Below are positions 50,102 through 61,186 of a DNA stretch of 64,000 nt, in pieces. Positions within the stretch are counted from its first letter, which is position 1, and each line of letters begins with the position of its first letter. A program made the position numbers and the translations under genes. The stretch is taken from the NCBI RefSeq assembly GCF_012489685.1, contig NC_080042.1, positions 32,741,158-32,805,157 of the forward strand, in the 5' to 3' direction. The notes beneath the pieces are model-generated. The model was not told where the DNA came from, searched no databases, and saw only the letters and a program-made list of their open reading frames with translations. The stretch comes from Lotus japonicus (Eukaryota > Streptophyta > Magnoliopsida > Fabales > Fabaceae).

Positions 50102-53100
50102 TGTAAGGCCCAAGTTTTTCGGTTTATACCAAGTGAATAAATTCTTATTCACCAGTAGGTTTGATGCATGGCGAAGGGAAACCTGAACAAGAGTTTAGTA
50201 AATGAAATAAATGTATGAAGGAGAAAGTTCAGGAAAGTCTGAGGTTCGTATTGAAGTCGATAAAAGTTATAGCACGAACGTTTTACGCTTAAACCTAGGT
50301 CAGAAACCCTAGTATATAGCTAATTTTCACTTTTAGGCACGATGGCAGTTATTTCCAAAAATCTTCAGAGAAATGTTAGAACTTCTCTTTTTCCATATAT
50401 CACAATCGTTTCGAGGCGAAACTCTAGGATTTATGAACGTCCGATTCCAATCATCGGAAGTTTGCCGAAACCGAATCCCTGGTTTTTCTCGACAATGAAG
50501 ACTTTTTCTATCCAGAGCTTCAAATGAATATTCTACACGCGTACACCCATTTCTCTTGATGATTTCAATCTTTCTTCCGAAGGAAGTTTTCTATTCCGAC
50601 ATTCGATGCAAAAAGCAACTTATCGGGTAAAATAGTTTTATACCGACTATGCATTAGTTGCCAAAAATACAAGGAGACCTCTTTATAGTTTTGGAATTCT
50701 TTTTCCAAAACATATCTATTAATTCACGGAGAATGACGCCGGAAAAATCAGATTCGCGAAACTTTCATTTTCCCGCGAATTTCCAACCTTTATATATAGC
50801 AAAGAAAGGAAGAAAAACTCAAATTTTCCTCCACTTTCTCTCTCAAAGCCGCGAGTTCACCAAGGAAGAAGGAGAAGAAGATTTTGTTCAATCCTTGCTT
50901 GATCGTTGATTAATCAGTTGCTGCTTCAAGGTTTCGAGGTATAGTCGCTAATCCTTACCTCTGATCGCTTTTTCCATAGCTTTTCTGTAGAGTTTTCTGA
51001 GCGGATAGTTTATGGGTTTTTGCAAAACTATCCTGAACCTTTCATTTCTGATTCTAAACCTCTTCTATATGTGCCCAAGATCACTTCTGCCGGATTAGAT
51101 TTTCCGTTATGTCGCCGGAATTCCGCCGGAATCAATTTGAACCTAAAATACCCATTTTTGGAGTTTTTGGTGTAAAGCTTCAACCTTTAGGCTGAAAACT
51201 ATCGCCTTAGCTTAGTGCTAGTAGGATTAGTTGTCATAAACGTCGTTGGTGACGTCCCTGCAAAATTTTATTTTGGGATTTCAGTTTTGAAAAATCCTGT
51301 TAAAAATCATGACCAAAATACCCCTGCGACAGTTTTTGATCCGATAATTTTTCCGAGTTCAGAATACCCTTAGTTACGGCTTATGAAAGCATAGGAACCA
51401 AGTTTGATCGAAGAAAAACCGAGCCCCATAATTGCACAAAGTGGCCGAGCCCTATTAGGGGGGAGGAGGAAAATTTCCTTTTCCGAAAACTTGTCTTTCG
51501 CGCTAGATTATCGTACCTTAGAGTATAGATTACTTCGTGTAACCTTAGTAAGTATCGATAGCTTAGTTCTCGATAGATTCTGATAGTATTTCTGTGACTT
51601 TGCTTTAAAGGAACTTTTGAGGAATTTCCTGAGGAGCAACGCTTTGCTTGTGAGGAAGAGTTAGAAGATAATCCTTGAGAATCTGCAGGTGAGGGCTTCT
51701 CACTGAATCTCTAGTTAATGCTTAGGGTCGATGTTTCGACATTGTTTACTGTTTATGCACTGGAATTGTGTGTGATTGGAAAATGTTTTCTGAGGCTTCG
51801 GCTGACAATGTAGATGATGCATCTACTGAATGTTTTTGATGAGTGAATGACATGCTAAGTGCTAATTGGGTAATTTAGGATGTGTGGTGCATGCCTTATA
51901 TGCTAGGTGCTATGTGGTTATTGCTTAAGATATTGACATATGACATGTTGATTGATTATGATGAGTTAATTCTGCTTTTGCACTATAATCTGAGTTTCTG
52001 AACGGTGAGAAAAGCGGGCAGGTCATGCCGATTTTATTTTGAGAGTTTTGAGAAAGCTTGAAAGGACGAATGAGATTCGGGCCTTGTTGTGGTGTTGTAT
52101 GGATCGAGACATTCTCTGGAGTCATTTGGGGATTAGGAGATCCCGAGAACTTATAGGATTCGCGATAAGACTAAAAGGATAATTATTTTGTAAAGAAAAC
52201 TCATAAGACATTAAACAACCTCTAAATCTTTAAGTAATGGTAATAATCTCAGAAGGAAGCTTTGGATGCAAATCATAGTTTTGGAAAACGAGAAGTGTCG
52301 TCGGATCCCAGCATTGAGAAAGTTGAGGGCTTCGAGTATGTAGATGTTGTGGTGCTGTTGGAGCAGAGTTTGTTGTTGTGCTGTTGGAGCAGCTATTGTG
52401 GTTGTGCTGTTGGAGCAGCTATGTTGTTGGGTGTATCTTCGACTTTGCGGCGCGAATCCGTATGTCCAAACCCGACGGGTTGGGCCGATTCGGCAATAAT
52501 TGTTGACACGCGCGAATCCGTATATTCAATCCGATGGATTGGATCGATTCGGCGGTAGTCACTCAGGCACGCGTGAGTCCGTATGTTCAATCCGATGGAT
52601 TGGATCGATTCAGCGATTGCCATTTTACCTCGCGTGAATCCGTATGTTCAATCCGAGGGATTGGATCGATTCAGCGATAACCTTTCGACTCGCGTGAATC
52701 CGTATGTTCAATCCGAGGGATTGGATCGATTCAGCGATAACCTTTCGACTCGCGCGGATCCGTATGTTCAATCCGATGGATTGGATCGATTCGGCGATAG
52801 TCATTGGACACGCGCAATGTCCGTATGTTCGAATCTTTTGAGTGAACCGACTTGGCTTTGTCATTTGTTGCGTGTGCGAGTCCGTATGTTCATCCCGATG
52901 GGTTGGATCGACTCGACATGCCTAATTGTGGAGTTGCGTGTGCGAGTCCGTATGTTCAACCCAAGGGGTTGGATCGACTCGACATGCCTAATTGTGGGAG
53001 TTGCGTGTGCGAGTCCGTATGTTCAACCCAAGGGGTTGGATCGACTTGACATGCCTAATTGTTGGGCTATCCTGGGGATAAGTCCGGGAAACCGGTAGTT

Positions 53101-54213
53101 TCCGAGTCTGTGATACTCTTTGCTTGTTGAGCAGTTGTGACCATCGGATTGAGATGAGTCGGATGATCCGGAGATCATCATGAGTTACTATGTTGATGTG
53201 AAGAAGTGTCTTTTGTCGCAGAATCGACTTTACCTTAGGGTAAGCTTTTAGAGACTTTAATTTACCTAGAACACGTGGCGACGTGTCGAGTGAGAGTCGG
53301 AGACGTTGTTTGACTAATCATCCTGCATTCATGCATACTGATTTAGTTGTCGAGTGTGATTGTTATTTGTTAATCCTATTTGGAACATGTTAATTGTTAT
53401 TATTGCTGTTAAGTTCATTATGGAAAATACAACCCTAGGATGTTATCCCTAGCTATAAGCCTAAGTGGCTATTCTCTTATCTATATCTATTGGTGCTATT
53501 ATTTATGTAATTCTTTGGAGTTGACCCTCGCGTCTTCTGTGTGTGCTTTGGCGGACAAACGCCCTTTGTCAGATGTCTTTGGCGGACTGGTTCACGACGG
53601 TTCACCTTCGGGGGAAACTAGAGTTGGGATGCTGGAACAGGAGCGCATCGCTATAGCGAGCGGAGGACGGATGGTGTACATAGACTAGGTCGTTCTGGAT
53701 TTCGAATTCGGACGACGATCATGCCAGCATGTAGGATTGAGTGTTAGTGTGAGCTCCTCGAGATGGGATTAGTGTAGGAGTAGAGTCTTAGCTCTGAACA
53801 TTATTTGTTTCATTCGGGACAGGGTAGTTTCCCACCTATAGCTTTTTTGTGTGGTTTCTTTACGGGAATCACAGAGAGTTGGTTGGACTTAGGAGGTCTT
53901 GTTTCAGGCCGATGGGCCAGCTTATTCTCAGTTTTGAGGGATAGTGTTGCGGACACTTACCTTTAGATTTGGTTTGTACATTTTGCCTTCGGGCGCTACA
54001 CCTTTTCTTTCCGTCACTGGAGTTACTCGTGACGAGGTTGTTACTTACAGCGGGGGCTGTTTATATATTGTATATTAGCTCTATTACTTTCGCTTTTGGG
54101 TTTTATTTAATTCAGTCTTGTTTAGTTATTATTATAAAAAAAATATTTCACGTTTTTCCGCATTAAGTTTATTTTGGTTACTAAAGTGACGCCACCGAAA
54201 TCAGGGTGTTACA
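50102..54213 (+). mobile_element. Solo gypsy LTR G3 (4112 bp)
   Basis: Starts TGTAAGGCCC, ends AGGGTGTTACA, and is flanked by TCAGA (50097-50101 and 54214-54218). Same family as the G1 LTRs, a little more diverged, with a partly different leader (50780-50900). Holds a 10-unit hairpin array (52453-53048), a TATA box (50791-50798) and a frameshifted ORF remnant (53573). The interior was lost by LTR-LTR recombination. Confidence 0.93.
52350..53048 (+). repeat. Hairpin tandem array in G3 (10 units)
   Basis: Same monomer as in G1, but with three left-hand units missing, one copy of the CGATAACCTTTCGACT-spaced unit duplicated and one right-hand unit duplicated. Units are gained and lost while the paired-arm design is kept. 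Confidence 0.85.
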
Positions 54214-54218
54214 TCAGA

Positions 54219-55301
54219 GGACAAAACTTGGGTTTGGCACAGAAAGTAGGGCATGCTTCCTTAAGGACCATTTCTAAATAGTCAGTCATGACTTAATATG
54301 TGGTCTGCCAAACTATCTTTTAAATCTGACGTTACATGTCTGCTTGTGTTCAAGCAAACAACACAAAACCTCTTTTCGTGCTAAAAACTTTGTCAGCACT
54401 AGCAAACCTCTGGACCTTTTACATATGGATTTGTTAGGACCTACTAGAGTAGCTAGTATCTCTGGAAAAAGATAATTTTTTTCATAATCGATGACTACAC
54501 ATAATTTCTTGGGTATATTTCCTAAGAAACAAAGATGAAACCGTTCAAGCGTTCAAAGTGTTCAGCAAGAGAGTTCAAAAATGCGACCTTGTTAAAGAAG
54601 ACTCCATATGAACTATGGCGTGGATGACGTCCAACGGTATCTTACTTTCATCCCTTTGGATGCAAATGCTTCATCCTCAACACAAAGGACAACATTGGGA
54701 AGTTTGACAACAAATCTGATATAGGAATTCTAGAACTCTATGGTTGAAGAATCGATCAACGTTAAATTTGATGATCAAAGTTCAACTAAACCACTGATCG
54801 TTTACAGAGAGACTTCTTAAACTTAGGTCTATCTGATCGAGATGAAGAAGAGTCATCAAAGGAAGCTCAACTATAGGAAACTTCATCTGAAGCACCGTCC
54901 AATCAACCACAGTCAACCAACCCTGAACAGTCCGATCAAATGATGACCTCAAGTAGAATTCGCTTCCTAGGGATTGGAAATACAAGGCGGATCATCCACC
55001 AGAGTAGATCATTGGTAGTGTTTCAGAAAGAGTTAGAACCAAATCACCGTTCAGAGAAGAATCCAATAGTGCATTCATTTCAAAAATTGAACCAAAGTCA
55101 GTGGACAAAGCCCTACAAGACGAAGGATGGATTCTAGCTATGCAAGAAGAACTAAATAAGTTAAAAGAAGTCAAGTATGGACACTTGTACCAAGACCCAA
55201 AGGGAAATTCATCATTGATACTAAGTCGGTATTTAGAAACAAGATGGATGAAAATGGAAGAGAAACTAGGAACAAAGCAAGACTAGTACTCAAGAATAAA
55301 T
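54219..55301 (+). pseudogene. Element B pol: integrase to start of reverse transcriptase, decayed
   Basis: Resumes after G3 with KTWVWHRKVGHASLRTIS in a shifting frame, GLPNYL, and an integrase start DLLGPTRVASISGK. A deletion removes much of the catalytic core. Then KKTPYELWRG, YFHPFGCKCFILNTKDN and GKFDNKSD (54600-54720), and the segment before reverse transcriptase KALQDEGWILAMQEELNK (55105-55160). Many stops. It ends at 55301 against the LTR of element C. Confidence 0.8.
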
Positions 55302-57091
55302 TGAAGGTTTGAAAACACTGAAATGGGGGTTTGAATGGGGTTTTGCAATAAAAACGTTTCTTTATGTGTTTCACGTAACACACTTGCTAGCAAGGAAGAA
55401 GGGTGAAAGGATGAAGGAAAGCACACAGTGATTTTATCTGGTTCACTTGAACAAATCCTCAAGCTACGTCCAGCCCACCCGTTAAGGTGATTTCTCCTCG
55501 TTGAATGAAGGCAATCCACTAATCAAATGTTCTTACAACTGTACTAGCACAATTTGCTCAGTGACTAACACACCTAAGAACTAGCAACCACTAAAACACA
55601 AGTCTTAGTCTTCTCAAGGATCCTGACCTAAACAGTCACTTAAGAATACAACAATATGATCAAAGTTTGGTTTACAAAGAGTGCTTCTAAAACAAGCAAC
55701 GTGTAAACAAATTTAGAACATGAAGAAAATGATTGTTGATGTGCCAACTGCAAGTGTACAGTTTTTCCCGCGGTTTTAATTATCCACTCAAGGTTGTGTG
55801 AGTTTACTTCTAAATTTACCAATTTAGTTGCAAGGACGAAAAACAATATTAATATAGAGTATGATTGATTGTAATTATCATGAAACAAATTAAGAAACAC
55901 AAATAAACGGTTGTTGATTTGGAAACTTCTGGAGAAAATAGGCACTAGGGAATTGAATCTGTTCCCTCGGTTATGCTTGTGCCGTCCGATAATATGAATT
56001 CGACTAACTCGTTCAGGTGTTATGTCTATGTGATACTTACTAATTCCTTAGCCAAGTTTCCTTCTAGTAATAGTGATAGCTATCAGCCATCCATATTCCA
56101 TCTCTTGATTTCCTTTAATTTCCTCTAAAATAAAGCAAATAAAACATATAGAGTACTTATAAGATAACAATCTAAATTAAACTTATATTATTCTAAAATA
56201 AAATAATTTAATCCAACAAAAACTATAAAGATATCATAAAACTCATAAAATATTAAAATAACAAAATACTAAATAATGCAAATACTTAACTAAAACTAAT
56301 GAAATAACTCAAATAAACCCAACCAAACATCAAATTGCCACACTAAAGAAGCATAGAACCCGGGTTATCAATTGCTAAGGTATTCGTTGGTGTAAATTGA
56401 TTGCAACGAGTTTCTTAGCATTTTCTTCCTTTCTTCAGCATTTAAATACTCCAAGCCTTGAGAGACTTTCCGTTGTGAATTCTATCAGTTGGAGGGTACA
56501 TCTGGAATTTCCATATCGTACATGGTGATCCTCGTTAGGCGGTGGTCAGGATAGTACCCTGGATTGTACTATTCATAGTGATCCTTTGCCTTTTACATTT
56601 GACTTCCGATCTCAGATGCGCTTCAAATGTGAACTTGTGAAGCTTTTAATCAGAGTCACGAGGATGCTTGGATCTTCAGAACTTCAAGTCTTCAACTGCT
56701 GGACCATTCCCATTAGAACTTCTGTCTTCATAATTGAAACACTTGGTCTTCAGAGCCAGCTTTCTTTGGGTCTTCAAAGTCTTTGACCGTTCACTCAGAA
56801 CATCTGGTCTTCAGAGTCTTCAACACTTGATTCTTCAGAACCTACATCAGAGCTTTATCTTCAGAACATCTGAGCAATAGACTACCGTTCATCATAATGT
56901 AGTGAGTGCAGAGAGGTTGTTGGTCACACTTTGGTCTTTGACTTCTGATGAATACCACTTTCAATCAGAATCAGAACCTGTTTGTCAAGCACACAAAAGA
57001 CAAACGTTAGAGTACCAAATTATTCATACTCAATATATACTTGTTATTATCAAAACTTAGAGATGTAACAGAACTAAATCTTGGTCTAACA
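55302..57091 (-). repeat. 3' LTR of element C, containing a solo LTR
   Basis: Minus strand runs TGTTAGACCAAG ... CAAACCTTCA. Without the 55737-56370 insertion it is about 1.15 kb, close to the A family. The U3 part (56640-56960) is rich in TCTGA/TCAGA. Confidence 0.8.
55737..56370 (-). mobile_element. 634-bp solo LTR inside the LTR of element C
   Basis: Minus strand begins TGATAACCCGGG and ends TGGCACATCA, with GTACACTTGCAG near the end, as in the Athila-like LTR at 17148-18494 (TGATGACCC..., GTACACTTGCAG). It is flanked by ATTGT (55732-55736) and ATTGC (56371-56375), an imperfect duplication. Very AT-rich and noncoding. Confidence 0.7.
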
Positions 57092-57817
57092 ATATCCCCC
57101 TTTTTGATAATGACAAAACTATATATTTTGATGAATAAAACTAACACAATCAGAGTTTAAGGTTTAGAGGATCTTATCCTGATGTGTATAGTTTGTTTAT
57201 CTCCTTCTGAACCAAATACTTGAGCTTGATTCTGAGCTAAGCTCCCCTGAATCTAAGACTTAATAAAAACATTAGAAGTGTCTAGATTATGAGCTTTATG
57301 AAATAATTGATCAGAGCATTCTATGTTTATAAGATATTGATCAGAGGAAAAAAAAAATGTGTAAAATGTGTGGTCAGAGTTATGAAGAAGCAATAATAGA
57401 CATAATACTATCAGAGCATAGATATTGCATCAAAGCTATATGAAATTGTGCAGCGGGGTATTAGAGCTTAACCGTCAGAATATAGAAGCAAATGAAGAGC
57501 ACTTCTCAGCAGAAGTGAATGTAATATGTGCATTGCTTGAGAGAAGGTTTATAGAGGTTACACAATTGATCACTAATTCTCCAAAAAAAATAATTCTTAT
57601 CAAAATATTACTAGTACCCCCTTTTTGTTATAATCAAAAAGATTTAAGTGTGAAAAACTTGGCTAAAAACATAAGAGTAAACCAGTACTCCCCCTGATTA
57701 AATGAACAGAAAGCGTTAAGTCCAGAAGAGGGAATTAAAAAGAAAAGAAAATAAATATATAAAAGAGAAAGAATTAAAGAATAAAAAGAAGAGAAAAAAG
57801 AGAAATAATTTGAATAC

Positions 57818-57866
<49 letters not shown>

Positions 57867-57918
57867 GCAGAAGTAAAGAAGGTAAAGTTTGTGAAAACAA
57901 GAGAAACAAAGAGAAATC
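57092..57918 (-). other. Element C 3' noncoding region
   Basis: Reversed polypurine tract next to the LTR, then noncoding sequence related to 1-409, with a second reversed tract near 57610-57700 and a (TA)22 microsatellite. No gene is supported. Confidence 0.65.
57819..57862. repeat. (TA)22 microsatellite
   Basis: Forty-four bases of uninterrupted TA in the noncoding tail of element C. Confidence 0.95.
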
Positions 57919-58511
57919 CTAAGAGTTATTCTTCTTCAGATCCAGCATCTGCTTGATCTCAGAATTTGATTGCATGAGCCTAGAAATTGCTTTGTCTTGC
58001 TTGTCCAGACGTTCCTTGATAGGTTGCTGTTCAGACTGAAGGGTGGCCAGAGTCGCTCAAAACAAGAAGGACCTTGACCAGAAGAGCCAACCATTTCAGT
58101 ACCAGAAATTCCAGCCTGAGCTTCTAACTCTGCAGCCTTAGCTTTCAGCTTTGCAGCCTCTTCCCGAGCCTCTTGGCGAGCAGCCTCTTGTCTTGCAGCT
58201 TCTTCTTATGCTTCTTTCTTTTCCTGAGCTTCTTCCTCTGCCTTTCTTTGTGCTTCTATGGCAAGTTGCCTTAAGGCTTGTAACTTATTTCTTTCCTCGG
58301 CAAGTCTCTTGGCTTCCATTTCCTTTTCCCATCTGGCTTGTGCATCCGCAACACTGGCAGCAGCTTCATAATCAGCATAATCAAATAGGTCTTGAAGGCG
58401 GCTTTCCATCCAGAGGTGAAACTCATCCCATTGGCCTTTGACATAGTTTGGCAACAGACTATTGCTAGTCACGACAGTTTAATTCCTTAAGCTTAATGTG
58501 AGCACGCATAC
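57919..58511 (-). pseudogene. Env-like C-terminus of element C
   Basis: The minus strand encodes WDEFHLWMESRLQDLFDYAD, then an Ala/Glu/Lys/Arg coiled coil (EAQRKAEEEAQEKKEA; EEAARQEAARQEAREEAA after one in-frame stop). After a frameshift it ends KERLDKQDKAISRLMQSNSE. The layout matches the end of the A env-like protein (coiled coil, then RLDIMEQRLDTHESML). Only the last 190 codons remain. Confidence 0.7.
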
Positions 58512-59204
58512 TGTAAGACCCTAATCTTACTATTGTATTACTTATGTGAGTTAATGAATAAATGTGATGTTTTCGTGAAGTTTGAGTTTCTTGTGAATCT
58601 GTCCGTGACCTTGTGTGAATTTTTGAGAGGTCTTAACGACCTAATCTTGAGAAGATTTATTCATAAGAGTTGTAGCTCTCTCAATTAGCTAAATTCGCTC
58701 GTTGGTTTCATGTCATTCCGACATCTGTAGGCCGAGATATCCACGTTTTAGTAAGCAGAGGTCTGGTTGTACAGTCCTTGCGTTTTTGCTAGAAGAAGGG
58801 GAATTTGTTTTGTTTTAATTCTTTTAATTAAGTGATTAATTATTTAATTATTTGTTTAATTAAATCAGAGGTTGCGGGCTTAAGAAAAGTGTGAGAAAAT
58901 CCTAATTGGGCTAGGAGTGTCGTGGGCTCGAGGAAGGAGGGAAATTAGGGTTTGAAACCCTAATAACCCTTGTGGCCGCCGGCCACATATGCTAATGGGA
59001 GGATTTTTTCTTGGTTTTTAATCTGATTAATGAGTGATTAACGAGATTAATTGCTTGATCTTGGGCTTGGGCTAGAAATAAGAAAGAAAAAAAAAGAGAA
59101 CCCTAGCCCATGTGTTGTGTGTGCCGCTGGTTTTTGGTGCATGGAGAGGGGGGAAAACCTCGTTTTCTTTCACAAACACAACTTGAAGCCTCACCAAACA
59201 CTTT

Positions 59205-59352
59205 CACGTGAAAACTCAGCAAAGAAAGAGAAGAAAGAAGAGAGAAGAAAGAGAAAAAACTGAGAGAGAAAGAGAGGAAGCGAGAGAGAGAGCGTGAGGG
59301 ATAGCGAGAGAGAAAGAGAGTGATCGAGTGGGAGGGAAGAAGAGAGACTTGG
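59205..59352 (+). repeat. GA-rich leader tract in F2
   Basis: About 150 bp almost entirely of GA, GAA and GAGA runs upstream of the donor-like site. F1 has a pyrimidine-rich leader at the same place. Confidence 0.7.
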
Positions 59353-60210
59353 ACAGCAGCTTGTTGGAGTCTCTTTCTCATCAAAACCTTTTCTTTTCCA
59401 TCAAGTTTGATCAAGGTAAGGGCTGGTTTAGGAAAAGTGTAGATGCTTAGGATGTTGCCATGAAAATCCTTGAGAAAAGATGTATTCTTGCATGTTTTTG
59501 CATGAGTTTCGTGAACATGTTTGTTGCTGTACATTGATGCCGTGAAAACCATGATGTGTAACCTTTATTTGATGTATCTAGTATGGCCCTATGATCATAA
59601 TTAACAATCACATGTTTAGTTGTTATTTTGGTCTTGGTTTTTCACATGTTTTTGACATGAAGGTTGATGATTGTTGGATCTGATTTTTCTGGATGAATAT
59701 GGCTAATGTTGTGGCTGGACTTATGCTTGTGATGTTGAAGGGAAAGAAAGAAAGAAAAAAATACAAACCCTAGGACTCATATTGGGTTCAGCCGAACCCT
59801 ACTTCAGGGGTTCTGGGCGTTTCTTTCTTTCGTTTCATGCACAACTTCGTCTGATGCCTTGTTCGATGAGTTTGCTATGATATATGTGTTGATATGCATG
59901 AGAACATGATTATGAGTATTGGTACAATATCAATAATGCCTGACTGAGATAATGTTACAAGAGTCGCTCATCCAGCTGTAATTCCCATTGGTGCTGTGAA
60001 TTTTTATTGTCGTTTATGTATCATTATTCGACGTTAAAATTTGTTAAGACTCTAGGTTGACTAATTAGAGCCATGAACAAAGAGAATCGAGAACTAAATC
60101 GCTTGCAAGTAAAATGTGAATTAATATGGAACATAGGTCTAGTTAAGACTGTGGACCATGAGAACGATGGTGTCGTTATAGACAAACGGTTACTTGCACG
60201 CGAGGGTGTT

Positions 60211-60340
60211 GGATTGACTTTATGTCATCCTGAGAATTAAGGGTTGTACTGTGTGTCCCTTGGAATTGACTGCGCGTCTCCCCGTGAACTGAGGGTTGTA
60301 CTGAGTGTCCCCTCCGAGAATTGTGCATCTGCGGATGTTC
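60211..60340 (+). repeat. Hairpin array in F2
   Basis: Stems include GGAT...ATCC with an inner GAC/GTC (60211-60230), AAGGG...CCCTT (60239-60261), GAGGG...CCCTC with one bulge (60291-60314) and GCATC/GATGT (60324-60338). They are joined by variants of YGAGAATTG. Same position as the F1 array, but with different stems and a different linker. Confidence 0.55.
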
Positions 60341-60534
60341 GAGATTGCCCAAGGTGTTGCGATGGTTGTGTGAATGGTGAGGATCGTTAGTCTGACCAAA
60401 TACTTAGGTGGCTAACTGTTATATAAATCCTATTAAAGTAAAGAGATACTATGTGAAGTAAATCGTTATATTTATGTTTGGTTTGTAACCTGACCCGTAC
60501 TTGTTTGTTTTGTGTTATTTGGGGGGGGGGGTAG

Positions 60535-60936
60535 ATGGTTCTGACGAACGACACAACGTCGATCCACTCCTGGAAACTGACGTTGTCTGATGAGGAGAAA
60601 GATTCGGCTTGGACGACCGACACGTCCGGAGTCCGACGAATCTATGTCGGCGACGCAAGGCTTACAGGTAGGGATGTGCATGGAAATGTCGTGGAGAGAC
60701 AACGTATGACGGGAGGAGTCATCACGATGCCTTATCCACTCCACGTTACTTTTACCCGAGGACGAAGGCTCTCAAGTAGCATCAGTGGAAAGTGATCCTT
60801 CCGAAGGAGCAGCGGTCGAGACCCAGCGACCAATAGAGCATATCATAGTTCCAATACAGATCCAAGCTGAGGAACCAAAGCATGATGACAAGTCAGAGAT
60901 GAATGGGCGAGTACCTGATGCACCGGTTTTGGGGTG
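60535..60936 (+). pseudogene. LTR-embedded small acidic-tailed protein (F2 copy, frameshifted)
   Basis: ATG 60535 follows TAG directly, again an AG-ATG junction. Residues 1-70 parallel F1: SWKLTLSDEEKDSAWTTD (F1: DWEIYLHSFDEDTAWGVD), then RIYVGDA, RDVHGNVVERQ and P. A one-base frameshift near 60755 ends this frame at 60795. The neighbouring frame continues with VESDPSEGAAVET and an acidic tail to TGA 60934-60936, matching the F1 tail motif SESDPSEG. The protein-level match between two diverged LTRs is the main evidence that this ORF was real. Confidence 0.55.
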
Positions 60937-61086
60937 ACATGGAGGCTTGCTGTGTATTCAGTCAGTTTGAGGCTCCGCCACTTGAGTCTCTACCCATTCC
61001 GTCTAAGAAGCATCGTCAGATCAGAGGTTGCTTCGAGAAGGAGATCATTGAGATTTCCAGTGAAGATGGGGGTAGGGATTGAGAGT

Positions 61087-61186
61087 NNNNNNNNNNNNNN
61101 NNNNNNNNNNNNNNNNNNNNNNNNNNNNNNNNNNNNNNNNNNNNNNNNNNNNNNNNNNNNNNNNNNNNNNNNNNNNNNNNNNNNNN
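61087..61186. other. Assembly gap (100 N)
   Basis: Exactly 100 N, the usual placeholder for a gap of unknown size. F2 is on the left and the middle of a G-type LTR on the right. About 2.8 kb of the G LTR (the part equal to 22589-25356) and the end of F2 are missing, so the true gap is larger or the join is wrong. Confidence 0.95.

Larger units (their letters stand above)
21298..55301 (+). mobile_element. Sirevirus B, decayed, host of several nested insertions
   Basis: Ty1/copia element on the plus strand: LTR (21298-22164 plus 37198-37583), PBS, gag, protease, integrase and the start of reverse transcriptase. It is cut off at 55301 by the reversed LTR of element C. Its sequence resumes exactly after three insertions that carry matching 5-bp duplications: H (with G1 inside), A and G3. 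It is therefore the oldest layer of this half of the window. Confidence 0.85.
55302..58511 (-). mobile_element. Sirevirus C, 3' end only, minus strand
   Basis: 3' LTR (55302-57091), reversed polypurine tract (57092-57108), 3' noncoding region and env-like C-terminus, cut off at 58511 by gypsy LTR F2. Related to A and A' but diverged. The target duplication (possibly TAAAT, 55297-55301) cannot be checked because the other end is absent. Confidence 0.8.
58512..61086 (+). mobile_element. Gypsy-type LTR F2, left part (cut by the gap)
   Basis: Starts TGTAAGACCCTAATC and shares with F1 the block around 60125-60210 (ACATAGGTCT, CATGAGAAC, CTTGCACGCGAGGGTG; F1 3243-3325), a donor-like AAG|GTAAGGGC (59416), hairpins (60211-60340) and the small ORF (60535). 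The end is not reached before the N gap, so LTR length and target duplication are unknown. Confidence 0.75.

Noticed and set aside
59103..59552. 149-codon minus-strand Ser/Leu-rich frame in F2
   Set aside because: Produced by the GA-rich tract read in reverse; low complexity only.
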